DNA from: Actinomadura kijaniata NBRC 14229
Lineage (GTDB): Bacteria; Actinomycetota; Actinomycetes; Streptosporangiales; Streptosporangiaceae
NCBI RefSeq assembly: GCF_001552175.1
Contig: NZ_BCQR01000010.1
Location: 41,409-105,408 of the forward strand
DNA length: 64,000 bases
Direction: 5' to 3'
The number at the start of each line of letters is the position of its first letter. Positions within the stretch are counted from its first letter, which is position 1. Both the position numbers and the translations under genes were made by a program. Positions 9,260 through 17,773 of the stretch are shown here, one piece after another. The notes below the pieces were generated by a model. That model searched no databases. It worked only from the letters and a program-made list of their open reading frames with translations, and was not told where the DNA came from.

Positions 9260-9302
9260 AAACCCGTTGCCGCCGCCACAGACGATCTTGAACAGTGCCC
9301 GC

Positions 9303-9851
9303 ATGACCTATCCCGACCCGACCCTGGCGAAGCACATCCTGATCGAGCGCTCCACCACCCCGGCCCCCGTTCCTCCGGACGCCCTGGCCTACACCCATCT
9401 GGTGGGCGAACGGGACGGCACCGTCCTCCACTACTCGCAGTGGCCGGACGAGGGGTCCGCCGCCGCGTTCGCCAGGGCCCGTCCGGAGGCGAGGGCGTTC
9501 ACCCTCTACCGGAGCTCGCAGATCTCCGCCACCACGACCCCGACCGGCTGCGCCGTCCTGGCCCGCGCGGTCTTCGACTCCCCCGACCCCGACCGCCAGC
9601 GAGCCTGGATGGACGCCCTGCTGTCCCTGGAGACCGACGACCCCATGCCCGGCCTGCTGGCGGCCCACTTCCACCTGAGCGAGGACGGCACGGAGATCAT
9701 CAACTACGCCGCCTGGACCTCCCGCGAAGCCCACCGGGCGGTGATGGAGGCCCCCTCCACCGACGACGACCCCCTGGCCGCCGAATGGGAACGCCTCTAC
9801 ACCTGGCCAGGCCTGATCCAGGCCGAGGCCCAGCGCTTTCACCCGTTGTGA
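9303..9851 (+). CDS. antibiotic-biosynthesis-monooxygenase (ABM) domain protein
   Basis: 182 residues, beginning MTYPDPTLAKHILIERS at ATG 9303; an in-frame upstream start at 9267 is less likely because the GC-rich gap reads as non-coding. Two successive ABM-like halves are visible: LHYSQWPDEGSAAAFARA in the first and IINYAAWTSREAHRAVMEA in the second. These dimeric alpha/beta-barrel folds often act on quinones or polyketides, or have no known activity. It lies just after the TetR-controlled pair and may be co-transcribed (43-bp gap). Its 3' end overlaps the convergent Rrf2 gene by 13 bp. Confidence 0.8.
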   Translation: MTYPDPTLAKHILIERSTTPAPVPPDALAYTHLVGERDGTVLHYSQWPDEGSAAAFARARPEARAFTLYRSSQISATTTPTGCAVLARAVFDSPDPDRQRAWMDALLSLETDDPMPGLLAAHFHLSEDGTEIINYAAWTSREAHRAVMEAPSTDDDPLAAEWERLYTWPGLIQAEAQRFHPL

Positions 9852-10330
9852 GGCGTGCCGGTGGTCAGCCAGCGGCGGACGTCGGTCATGGCCGTGCCGC
9901 CGCTGTCGGTGTCGATGGCGGCCGCCAGGTCGGCGATCGAGATCTCGGCCAGTGCCCGGGCCCAGGCGTCCTGGGCGGCCGCCATGGCCCGGGCGATCGC
10001 GCAGGGGCGGGTGCACTCCTCGGCGGGAACGCCCAGCGGTCCCTGCTGCCGGATCTCCGTGCACCGGTAGGCGGGCTCGGTGCCGTCGATGGCCCGCACC
10101 ACCTCCAGTGCGGTGATCGCGGACGCGGGCCGGGTGAGGGTGTAGCCGCCGACCTGGCCCGGTGTGGAACGCACGATGCCCGCGCGGGAGAGCGCCTGCA
10201 ACTGCTTGGCCATGTACGCGGGCGGCGTGCCGTGCAGTTCGGCGAGACGCGCCGCGGGCACCGGGGAGTCGCTCTGGCTGAGCGTGACACAGCCGTGCAG
10301 CGCCCACTCCACCCCGTTCGACAGCTTCAT
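9839..10330 (-). CDS. Rrf2-family transcriptional regulator
   Basis: 163 residues. An N-terminal winged helix (MKLSNGVEWALHGCVTLSQ, then ARLAELHGTPPAYMAKQLQAL and the wing STPGQVGGYTLTRP) is typical of Rrf2/IscR/NsrR. Three cysteines follow, in YRCTEI and ECTRPC (spacing C-x16-C-x3-C). This could ligate an Fe-S cluster or act as a redox sensor but is not the IscR spacing. It is divergent from the CynX-type transporter and two matched operators fill the gap. Confidence 0.88.
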   Translation of the reverse strand: MKLSNGVEWALHGCVTLSQSDSPVPAARLAELHGTPPAYMAKQLQALSRAGIVRSTPGQVGGYTLTRPASAITALEVVRAIDGTEPAYRCTEIRQQGPLGVPAEECTRPCAIARAMAAAQDAWARALAEISIADLAAAIDTDSGGTAMTDVRRWLTTGTPHNG

Positions 10331-10347
10331 GGCCCCAGCCTACCGAA

Positions 10348-10368
10348 CTCGGATAGCGAGTGTCCGCG
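10348..10368. promoter_or_regulatory. Rrf2 operator site 1
   Basis: CTCGGATAG, 4 nt, then TGTCCGCG: a slightly imperfect copy of the site 32 bp downstream. It lies 17 bp upstream of the Rrf2 start codon and probably mediates autoregulation. Confidence 0.7.
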
Positions 10369-10379
10369 TTGTGATATAT

Positions 10380-10400
10380 CTCGGATAGTTTCTGTCCGAG
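10380..10400. promoter_or_regulatory. Rrf2 operator site 2
   Basis: A dyad CTCGGATAG-TTT-CTGTCCGAG with nearly perfect 9-bp arms (one mismatched pair). Its start is 32 bp (about three helical turns) from site 1, and it ends 16 bp before the transporter ATG, where a bound regulator would block initiation. Confidence 0.8.
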
Positions 10401-10416
10401 ATCATTGGGAGGGGTC

Positions 10417-11592
10417 ATGGCGCACGGTGTGCGGGAGGTGCCGAAGGCGGCGTTCGGGGCGGCCGCGGTCGCGCTGTTCGTCGCGGCGGCCAACCTGCGG
10501 CCCGCGATCGCCGCGGTGTCGCCGCTGGTGGAGCGGGTCCAACGGGACCTGGAGCTGTCCGCGACGGCGGTGTCGCTGCTCACCACGGTCCCGACGCTGG
10601 CGATGGGGGTCTGCGCCCCGTTGGCCGCCGTCGCCGCGCGGCGGCTCGGGCTGCAGCGCGGGGTGCTGCTCGGCCTGGCGATCATCACGGTGGCCACCGC
10701 GGCCCGCGCGTTCGGCGGCGCGGCCTGGATCCAGCTGAGCTGCGCCGCCGTGGTCGGCGCCGGGATCGCCATCGCGCAGACGCTGCTGCCCGCCGTGGTC
10801 AAGGCGCGCTTCGCCGACCGCGCGGGCGTGGTCACCGGGCTCTACACCGCGGGCCTCGGGCTGGGCGGCGCGGTCGCGGCAGGGGTCAGCGCCCCGCTCG
10901 CCGACGCGCTCGGGTCCTGGCCGGGGGCGCTGGCCTCCTGGGCGGTGCTCGCGGCCGCGGGCATGGTGGTCTGGTCGGCCGCGCGCCGCTCGCTCGCGCT
11001 GGACGACGTCGCCGCCCCCGCCGGGCCCGCGACCGCCGGGCTGCCCTGGCGCAGCGCGGCCGCCTGGCGGATCACCGCGCTGGCGGCGGGCAACTCGGCG
11101 CTGTACTACTGCGAGCTGGCCTGGGTGGCGCCGCTGCTCCAGGACGACGGCGGACGCGGCGCGACCGCCGCCGGGGCGCTGCTGACCGTGATGATCGCGA
11201 TCCAGGTCGCCGCCATGCTGGCCGTGCCCGCGCTGCTGGGCGAACGCGCCGACCCTCGGGCCGGCCTCGCCCTCACGACCGCGCTGACCGCCGTGGGCTT
11301 CGCCGGGCTGGCCGCCGTCCCCGCCGTCCCCTGGCCGTGGGTGCTCGCGCTGGGCGTCGGCCACGGCGGCCTGTTCACCCTCGTGCTGACCCTGCCGGTG
11401 GTGGTCGGCCGGGACCCGCGGGAGGCGGGCCGGATCAGCGCGATGGCGTTCTTCGTCGGGTACGCCGCCGCCGCGCTGGCGCCGGTCCTGGTCGGCGTCC
11501 TGCGCGACGCGACGGGAGGCTTCCGGCCCGCCTTCGGCGCCCTGGCCGCGCTGACCGCCCTGATGCTCGTCCCGATCACCCGCCTGCGCTGA
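10417..11592 (+). CDS. MFS transporter, CynX/NimT family
   Basis: 391 residues with about 12 hydrophobic segments. The opening ALFVAAANLRPAIAAVSPLVERVQ matches the cyanate/2-nitroimidazole (CynX/NimT) branch of MFS. Substrate unknown; export of a small electrophile or anion is plausible. ATG 10417 is preceded by GGGAGGGG; the in-frame TTG at 10405 is poorer. Two Rrf2 sites immediately upstream imply repression by the divergent regulator. A short inverted repeat at 11595-11613 may end the transcript. Confidence 0.85.
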   Translation: MAHGVREVPKAAFGAAAVALFVAAANLRPAIAAVSPLVERVQRDLELSATAVSLLTTVPTLAMGVCAPLAAVAARRLGLQRGVLLGLAIITVATAARAFGGAAWIQLSCAAVVGAGIAIAQTLLPAVVKARFADRAGVVTGLYTAGLGLGGAVAAGVSAPLADALGSWPGALASWAVLAAAGMVVWSAARRSLALDDVAAPAGPATAGLPWRSAAAWRITALAAGNSALYYCELAWVAPLLQDDGGRGATAAGALLTVMIAIQVAAMLAVPALLGERADPRAGLALTTALTAVGFAGLAAVPAVPWPWVLALGVGHGGLFTLVLTLPVVVGRDPREAGRISAMAFFVGYAAAALAPVLVGVLRDATGGFRPAFGALAALTALMLVPITRLR

Positions 11593-11646
11593 CCCTCCGG
11601 AAGCGAGAAGCTCCGGGCGCTCGAGATGGCCAGGAGAGAAACCACC

Positions 11647-12173
11647 ATGTCACGCCCTCCCGTATCGCGGGCGCGGCGGCCTCGGTCCCGGCGGCGGGTC
11701 TGCTCGTGGAAGCCCCGGGCGTCGGCCACGGTGAAGGTCTCGCCCACGCAGGGCACCGTGACCACCGCCGCGAAGGCCAAATACCGAGCCGAGGTCACGT
11801 GCAAGGCCAAGTGACGCTGGGGCAAGGGCTACGTCAAGACCGACGGCAAGCCCGGCCCGAACGGCAAGACCCGCGTCCTGGGATGGGGCTACGCCGTCCA
11901 GCGAACCAGGAGCAATCACAAGAACACCCGCGTGGAGGCGTGGCGCATCTCCGGAGCGCCACCGGCGAGCATTGGTCAGGTGGTCCCTGCCACGTGACCA
12001 ACGGCATCGAGGACAACAAGTGGCACCAGGGCAAGCTGTACTCCAACAGCACCCACATCGATAAGGGCACGCTCGGCCAGATGTACATCGCCTTCGTCTT
12101 CGAGTTCGACAAGGGCACCGGCGGCGGCTGCACCAAGCGCCTGTGCGTCAAGGACCTAAAGAAGATCCATTGA
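11647..12173 (+). pseudogene. broken gene for a secreted protein (frameshifts plus in-frame TGA)
   Basis: The region reads as one protein only if the frame is switched. A signal-peptide-like stretch (TPSRIAGAAASVPAAGLLV) follows the ATG at 11647 in one frame. The next part, SATVKVSPTQGTVTTAAKAK then EVTCKAK, is in another frame and ends at TGA 11812-11814. The same frame continues beyond the stop with RWGKGYVKTDGKPG and VLGWGYAVQ. The C-terminal half (NGIEDNKWHQGKLYSN, MYIAFVFEFDKGTGG, CTKRLCVKDLKKIH) is back in the first frame to 12173. Ribosome site AGGAGAGA precedes the ATG. It is a small secreted protein of unknown function, either decayed or affected by assembly errors. Confidence 0.55.
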
Positions 12174-12249
12174 ACGGAGCCCGGCTCCAGCCGCTGGGGC
12201 GAGCCCAGCACGCCCTGGCCGCTGGCTCCTCGCATGCAACCGCCCTCCC

Positions 12250-12287
12250 CGCTCCCGCATCTCATAGAGGACACCAACGCGGGAGCG
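12250..12287. promoter_or_regulatory. 9-bp inverted repeat before the beta-solenoid gene
   Basis: CGCTCCCGC (12250-12258) and GCGGGAGCG (12279-12287), exact complements with a 20-nt loop. It ends 3 nt before ATG 12291, so in RNA it would sequester the ribosome site of that gene; alternatively it is a terminator of the broken gene upstream. Confidence 0.5.
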
Positions 12288-12290
12288 ACC

Positions 12291-14858
12291 ATGCCCCACA
12301 TGGACCTGACCCCAGCCGAACGAGCCCTCTGGAACGCGTTCCCTGAAGCCAGTCCAGTCGAATGCCCCAGCGCTCCAATCCGCGCCGAGGTAATCGTCCG
12401 TCTCCTCTTGGGAGCCCACACCCCTTCCCCTGGCAAGAACCCTGTCATCCGCCTCACGGGCGCGCACATCACCGGCCAACTCGACCTGTCCTACACCGAA
12501 ACCAAGTACGCCCTGATCCTGAATTCCTGCTCTTTCGACGAGCCTCCACTATTGACCGGGGCACGCACAGGAATGATCCGCATGATCGCCTGTGACCTCC
12601 CTGGGCTGGAAGCCCAGGACGTACAGATCGAGGGCGTTCTCGGCTTGACGGCCAGTCGCTTCACTGCTCCCGTTCTCCTCAACGGTGCACACATCACTGC
12701 AAGTCTTTGCCTAAACGAGACCACCCTCCAAGGAGATCCAGCACTCCACTGCGCCAACGTAAGGATCGAGCAGGACCTGACCGTTCAGAACGCCGTGATC
12801 AACGGCGAAGTCACCCTGTGGAACACACAGGTCGGAGGGGTGCTGGTCCTCGCTCACACTCAAATAACCAACCCTGGAGGAGCAACCTTCAACGGCCCTG
12901 GCGTCGTCGTTGAGAACGGCCTCTTCGCCTCCTGCCTCAGGTCTGAAGGCGGAGTGCAACTCCAGGACGCCCGCATTGGCCGCCGTTGCACGTTCCGTAG
13001 CGCCCATCTCACCAACCCGAGTGGTATCGCACTTCGCGCCGAACGCCTCACCGTCGAAGGCATCCTCGCCCTGAACGGTGGTTTCACCGCTGAAGGAGAA
13101 GTCCTACTCCAAGCCGCCACGGTCCATGGACCGCTCTACCTGAACAACGCCAGACTGATCAACCCTGATGGCCTCGCATTCAACGCCAATACCGCCACGT
13201 TCGACGGCGGCATCCACGCGTTCCGGAGCTTCACTGCAAACGGCATGTTCTCACTCGTCGCTGCCCAGGTCAGAGACGCCCTCAACTTGACTGACGCCCG
13301 ATTGAGCAACCCCGGCGGTATCTCGCTTGCCGCGCACCGCATGGAACTCAACGGCGCGCTCCTCTGCCGAAATCTTCATTCCAGAGGTAAGATCGCGCTG
13401 GACAACGCCAAGGTCAGCTCCAACATCGACCTTTCAAGTGCACGCCTCGTCAACCCAGGCGACACGCATTTCAGTGGTGACGGACTACAGGCAGAAGGCG
13501 GCTTTCTCGCACGTGAGCTCACAGCTGAAGGCGAGATGCGTCTGCAAGATGCTCGTGTCGGCCGCCGCTGCACGCTGAGTGGTGCCCGCCTCTCCAACCC
13601 GAATGGCGCCGCGCTGAACGCCGAACGCCTCACAGTCGAAGGCATCCTCGCGCTGAATGAGACGTTCACGGCCGAAGGCGAGGTCATGCTGCGGACTGCC
13701 GCCATCAACGGATCGCTCTTCCTCAGTGAGGCGAGACTCCAGAATCCGGGTGGCACCGCGCTCAACGCCGGGCTCGCCACCATCGAGAACGGAATCCGCG
13801 CGTCGCGCGGGCTCACGGCGTTCGGCATGGTTTCTCTCGTGGGCGCCGTCATCCGGGGGTCGGTGTCGCTCGACAACGCTCGTCTCACCAACCCCCAGGG
13901 CACCACGCTCTGGGCCTCTCGCGCCGATATAGGCGGAACCCTCTTCTGCCGCCAGGGGTTCCATTCCGAAGGTACGATCATGCTCGATGACACCCGAATC
14001 GGTGCCGGCCTGGAGTTTCCGAACGCACAGCTCGTCAATCCTCACGGTCCGGCTCTCGTCGCCTGGCGGTTGAATGTGGGTGGCACCCTGAACCTGTGCT
14101 CCGGTTTCAACGCAAAGGGACGTGTGTCCTTCGCCGCGGCCCAGGTCGGCGACCTGTTCTGTATCCAGGCGGCGACCTTCTACGACGAGCTCGACCTGCG
14201 CAAACTCCGAGCTATGTCGATGCGCACGGATGATCGCACAGTATTCCGCAGTACCGTGGACCTCCGCCACGCGGTCATCACCATGTTGAGTGACGAACCG
14301 TCGCGTTGGCCGTCCGGTACCCGGCTGGACGGCCTCGTCTACGAGATCCTGGAAACTTCCCCTCTGATCCGCGACCGGCTCGCATGGCTGGCCAGGAGCG
14401 CGGAAGCCCATCACCCCCAGCCGTACGAGCACCTCGCCGCGCTCTACCGTCGCCAGGGACACGAGACCGAGGCACGAGACGTCCTCCTCGCCGCGCAACG
14501 TCGTCAGCGGGCGGGCTTGTCGCCGCTTCTCCGTGTCTGGGGGTTGGTACAGGACTGGACGGTCGGTTACGGATATCGGCCGTTCCGGGCGGCGATCTGG
14601 TTCTTGACATTGCTGGCCATCGCCACCACCGCATTCGCGCTTCGGCACCCACCGCCTGCCAAACCCGCTGAGGCTCCTCCCTTCAACGCTTTCCTCTACT
14701 CGCTCGACCTGCTCATTCCTGTGGTCGGATTCGGGCAGGAAGGGGCGTTCCACCCTCGTGGATGGCAGCAGTGGCTGGCGGCCACGATGATCGTCGCAGG
14801 ATGGGTGCTCGCGACCACAATCGTCACCGGGATCACGCGCACCCTCGCTCGGCAGTGA
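12291..14858 (+). CDS. large beta-solenoid repeat protein with C-terminal membrane segments
   Basis: 855 residues from ATG 12291. About residues 50-650 are built from a 49-residue repeat marked by ARLxNPxGxAL, then a TVEGI-type strand, FTAEGEV and GSLxL-type strands. This is the spacing of a right-handed beta-helix, like bactofilin or pentapeptide-type solenoids. A longer unit of about 196 residues is itself duplicated (QDARIGRRC and QDARVGRRC). After a helical, TPR-like linker (YEHLAALYRRQGHETEARDVLLAAQRRQRAG split across helices), two or three membrane segments follow, near 766-785, 800-815 and 828-850. Similar streptomycete proteins are labelled membrane-associated oxidoreductase without evidence; no nucleotide-binding motif is seen here. 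Third-position GC is lower than in neighbours. Function unknown. Confidence 0.85.
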   Translation: MPHMDLTPAERALWNAFPEASPVECPSAPIRAEVIVRLLLGAHTPSPGKNPVIRLTGAHITGQLDLSYTETKYALILNSCSFDEPPLLTGARTGMIRMIACDLPGLEAQDVQIEGVLGLTASRFTAPVLLNGAHITASLCLNETTLQGDPALHCANVRIEQDLTVQNAVINGEVTLWNTQVGGVLVLAHTQITNPGGATFNGPGVVVENGLFASCLRSEGGVQLQDARIGRRCTFRSAHLTNPSGIALRAERLTVEGILALNGGFTAEGEVLLQAATVHGPLYLNNARLINPDGLAFNANTATFDGGIHAFRSFTANGMFSLVAAQVRDALNLTDARLSNPGGISLAAHRMELNGALLCRNLHSRGKIALDNAKVSSNIDLSSARLVNPGDTHFSGDGLQAEGGFLARELTAEGEMRLQDARVGRRCTLSGARLSNPNGAALNAERLTVEGILALNETFTAEGEVMLRTAAINGSLFLSEARLQNPGGTALNAGLATIENGIRASRGLTAFGMVSLVGAVIRGSVSLDNARLTNPQGTTLWASRADIGGTLFCRQGFHSEGTIMLDDTRIGAGLEFPNAQLVNPHGPALVAWRLNVGGTLNLCSGFNAKGRVSFAAAQVGDLFCIQAATFYDELDLRKLRAMSMRTDDRTVFRSTVDLRHAVITMLSDEPSRWPSGTRLDGLVYEILETSPLIRDRLAWLARSAEAHHPQPYEHLAALYRRQGHETEARDVLLAAQRRQRAGLSPLLRVWGLVQDWTVGYGYRPFRAAIWFLTLLAIATTAFALRHPPPAKPAEAPPFNAFLYSLDLLIPVVGFGQEGAFHPRGWQQWLAATMIVAGWVLATTIVTGITRTLARQ

Positions 14859-14951
14859 GAGACGCCAGCCGATCATGATCGCGTTATGTGGGCGACGCCG
14901 CCCGCCTGCGCTGATCCGGGTCCGGCGGTCGTCGGCGGGTTGAATGGGCGG

Positions 14952-15425
14952 ATGCTTCGGACTCGTCCTGACTCCCGGCCGGTCGTGGTCGTCCTGTCGC
15001 TGGTGTTCGGTGGCGCGGTCGCCACCGGCGCCATGGCCGTGACGACGGTGGCGCGGATGTACACGTCGGACTTCCTGCGCGAGTTCCGCGACTCGCTGGG
15101 GTTCGTCGTCCTGCAGTGCCTTCTCGTGGGGCTGCTCGTCGGCGTGGCCCTGCTGGTGGTGCGGTCGCGGAGCTTGGTGCTTCCAGCTGTGGCCGCCGTC
15201 GTGGCGCTGGTCGCGCTCTACGTGGGCGCCTCTTTCGGGTTCCTGCTCGCGCCGCTGGTCACGGGCCACGGCCCGAGCCTGAGGTTCGCGGCCCCCTGGC
15301 GGCCCGCCTTCTCCCTCACCCTGCTCGTCGCCCCCGGCGTGGCGGCGCTGCTGTCCGGGCTGCGCGTCCTGATCACGCGGAGCCCGGCGTCGCGGGCGGG
15401 CGGAGCCGGTGATGCCCGTCCTTGA
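14952..15425 (+). CDS. four-helix integral membrane protein, unknown
   Basis: 157 residues from ATG 14952 (an in-frame ATG at 14886 lacks a ribosome site). Four hydrophobic segments are seen: VVVVLSLVFGGAVATGAMAV, FVVLQCLLVGLLVGVALLVV, VLPAVAAVVALVALYVGA, and SLTLLVAPGVAALLSGLRVL. No known domain is recognised. The gene lies in a poorly conserved stretch and is followed 39 bp later by another unknown gene on the same strand. Confidence 0.65.
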   Translation: MLRTRPDSRPVVVVLSLVFGGAVATGAMAVTTVARMYTSDFLREFRDSLGFVVLQCLLVGLLVGVALLVVRSRSLVLPAVAAVVALVALYVGASFGFLLAPLVTGHGPSLRFAAPWRPAFSLTLLVAPGVAALLSGLRVLITRSPASRAGGAGDARP

Positions 15426-15464
15426 CGGGATGCGCCGCCCGCCGCCGGGCCCGACAATGCCCCG

Positions 15465-16442
15465 GTGAGCGAACTCGACTTCTTCGCCGATCTGCTGGCC
15501 ACCGGGACGGTGCTGGGGCTCGACCACACCAGTTCCCTGGACGAGGTCGAGGCGGTCCTCGGGAGGGTGGAGGATCCCTGGACCCCGCCCGGCGGCATGC
15601 TCCTTGATTTCGGGCTGGTCGAGTTCGGCTGGCATCGGGACGATCGCGGTTCTCCCTGGTCGGTGACCTACTTCGGGGCGCAGGCCCATCGGCTGGCGTG
15701 GCTCGTGGAGGACGGCGGGGTCGAGCCGCGGCTCGTCGAGCGCTACGGGCCGTTCCGCTCGCGGCCCGATGCCGGGGAGCTTCTGGGGGCCCTGCGGGAA
15801 CGCGGCTTCCCGCTGGAGGAACGCCCCTCCCTCAACGACGGCTGCGCCGAGTACTGGGAGCCGACCTCCCGCATGGGCCTCATCGCCGAATCCTCTGGGG
15901 ACGTGGTGAAGGTGCTCGGGCCACAGCCTTCTCCGGCCTGGCTGCGGTTCCGAGGGCGGAAGCAGACGTTCGAGTCCTACGCCGGGCACCTGGTCCCGCT
16001 TTCCGAGCCGGAGCTCTCGGCCTGGCTGGACGAGCGGGAGCCCGCCGGGCCCGAACGCGCCGACTGGTGGCACTGCCTGCGCGGCGCCGCCGGTGGCCCC
16101 GCCCGGTGGCGGCTGGCCAAGGCGTTGGACCGCCAGGCCGCCGAACGGGGCGTCGATCCGCCGGACGAGGCCGCCGTCACCCTCGTCCGGAATCTGGTCA
16201 GGGACGGCGCCGATCCGAGCGAGGCGGTCGAACGCTGGCTCGCCGCCGTTCCGCCCCTCGCCGAGGCCGAGCGCCTGGCCGCTGTGCGCTCGCTCGCCCC
16301 GGACGAGATCCGCCTGTCCCGCCGCCTCCGCGACCAGATCCACGACCTCCGGACCGTCCTGCCGTCCACGCACTCCCCCGAGCTGCGCGCCTGGTTCGCC
16401 CTCCGGTCCGCCCTGCTCGGCGGCGGAACGCGGGAGAGCTGA
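15465..16442 (+). CDS. hypothetical soluble protein (325 residues)
   Basis: GTG start at 15465 gives MSELDFFADLLATGTVLG. The N-terminal two-thirds (about 1-170) looks like one alpha/beta domain (TYFGAQAHRLAWLVEDGG), and the C-terminal third (about 200-325) is helical and Arg-rich. No signal peptide, membrane segment or catalytic motif is recognised. Its stop TGA overlaps the ATG of the next gene at 16442, so the two are probably a coupled pair. Function not recognised. Confidence 0.75.
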   Translation: MSELDFFADLLATGTVLGLDHTSSLDEVEAVLGRVEDPWTPPGGMLLDFGLVEFGWHRDDRGSPWSVTYFGAQAHRLAWLVEDGGVEPRLVERYGPFRSRPDAGELLGALRERGFPLEERPSLNDGCAEYWEPTSRMGLIAESSGDVVKVLGPQPSPAWLRFRGRKQTFESYAGHLVPLSEPELSAWLDEREPAGPERADWWHCLRGAAGGPARWRLAKALDRQAAERGVDPPDEAAVTLVRNLVRDGADPSEAVERWLAAVPPLAEAERLAAVRSLAPDEIRLSRRLRDQIHDLRTVLPSTHSPELRAWFALRSALLGGGTRES

Positions 16443-16848
16443 TGGACAGCGTCAGCGTCGTCCATGTCGAGACGTGCCGTTCCTGCGGCGGGCGGACGCG
16501 TTGCCACGGTGGGCAGAGCCTGGTCGGCGACGTCCTGCACTGGGGCATCGAGCGGTCCTGCCCCGCGTGCGGCGGCGCCGAAGCCGTGTGGGCAAGGGCG
16601 ACCTCCCCGACGACCTGCGGCGGCGTCTCCTCGCCGCGTGCCCTCCCGCCCGGCTCCGTCTGACGATCCCGGACCCCGACCGCGTGCGGGGCATGAAGGT
16701 CCTGCGTTCTGTGCTGGGTCTTGACCTCGCTTCGGCCGGGGCCGTGTTCGAGCAGGTCAGGGCGGGCGGCTACACCGGAACGCCGCCGGAGATCGCGCTG
16801 CTGGCGCGGGTCCTGGCGCGTTCCGGTGTCCCCGCCGAGGTCCGCTAG
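16442..16848 (+). pseudogene. zinc-ribbon protein gene interrupted by one frameshift
   Basis: The ATG-initiated frame gives MDSVSVVHVETCRSCGGRTR, a CxxC pair, then SCPACGG, a second CxxC pair, forming a zinc ribbon. At about 16588-16595 (GTGTGGGCAAGG) the coding sense moves to the next frame, which continues DLPDDLRRRLLAACPPARLR, VLRSVLGLDLASAGAVFEQV and ALLARVLARSGVPAEVR to the stop at 16848. The second part includes a helical segment like the C-terminal ribosomal-L7/L12-type fold. One missing or extra base explains everything, so this is either a recent mutation or a sequencing error. The stop overlaps the convergent reductase gene. Confidence 0.65.
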
Positions 16849-17711
16849 GGAACGGCGAGCCGCGCCATCTCCTCGGCGGAGAGCTCCAGTGTTCCGGCCG
16901 CGATGTTCTCCTCCAGGTGGGAGGGGTCGCCGGTGCCCGGGATGGCCAGGACGTGCGGTCCCTGCCTCAGCGTCCACGCCAGGCGGACCTGCGCGGGGGT
17001 CGCGTCGTGGGCACGGGCGATCTCCTCCAGCGCCGCGTGGCCGAGGTCCACGGATCCGGCGTCCCTCCCGGACCCCGCGATCGCGTAGAACGGCACGTAC
17101 GCCACCCCCTGCTCCCCGCAGGAGCGCAGCAACGCCTGCTCCTCCGGCGGCGCGCCGATCCCGTAGGGGTTCTGCACGCACACGACCGGCGCGATCGCCT
17201 GCGCCTCGGCGAGCTGGGCGGCGGTCACGTTGGAGACGCCGAGGTGGCGGACCAGACCGGCGTCGCGCAGCGCGGCCAGCGCGCCGAAGTGCTCGGCCAG
17301 CGACCCGTTCCGGCGGCTGCGGGGGAGCCGCAGGTTGGCCAGGTCGAGGTGGTCGCGGCCGAGCTGGCGCAGGTTCTCCTCCACCTGGCCGCGCAACCGG
17401 GCGGGCTCGGCCCACCACCAGTCCCCCGACGGGTCGCGGGCGGGCCAGACCTTGGTGGCGATGACGAGGCCGTCGGGGTAGGGGGCGAGGGCCCGGTTGA
17501 TCAGTTCGTTCGCCGAGCGCAGCGGCGAGAAGTAGAACGCGGCGGTGTCGATGTGGTCGACGCCCAGGTCGACCGCGCGCCGCAGCAGGGCGACGGCGCG
17601 GTCCCGGTCGGTCGCGGTGAGCCGCATCGCCCCGAACCCGATGCGGTTGACCGTCAGGTCGCCCAGCGTCCAGGTCCCGGCAGCGGCGGCGGAAAGGGTG
17701 TTCTCGCTCAT
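16845..17711 (-). CDS. aldo/keto reductase
   Basis: 288-residue (beta/alpha)8 NADPH oxidoreductase. Visible are VNRIGFGAMRLT at the start, the catalytic Asp and Tyr in HIDTAAFYF, the Lys in VIATKVWP, and the cofactor end AIPGTGDPSHLEENI. The position normally holding the catalytic His is LDLANLRLP (Asn), as in a known sub-branch of actinobacterial AKRs. Substrate unknown. It has a 62-bp gap to the next upstream minus gene's 3' end and is probably its own unit; no operator was found. Confidence 0.88.
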   Translation of the reverse strand: MSENTLSAAAAGTWTLGDLTVNRIGFGAMRLTATDRDRAVALLRRAVDLGVDHIDTAAFYFSPLRSANELINRALAPYPDGLVIATKVWPARDPSGDWWWAEPARLRGQVEENLRQLGRDHLDLANLRLPRSRRNGSLAEHFGALAALRDAGLVRHLGVSNVTAAQLAEAQAIAPVVCVQNPYGIGAPPEEQALLRSCGEQGVAYVPFYAIAGSGRDAGSVDLGHAALEEIARAHDATPAQVRLAWTLRQGPHVLAIPGTGDPSHLEENIAAGTLELSAEEMARLAVP

Positions 17712-17773
17712 GAACGCAGAATGCGCCCCGTCGGAGGAGGCGCCGGGAACACGTTACCGGGTCCGGAGCGCGA

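Noticed and set aside
11812..11814. In-frame TGA read as selenocysteine or readthrough
   Set aside because: No SECIS-like hairpin or selenoprotein family is apparent, and additional frame changes in the same gene make decay or error the simpler reading.
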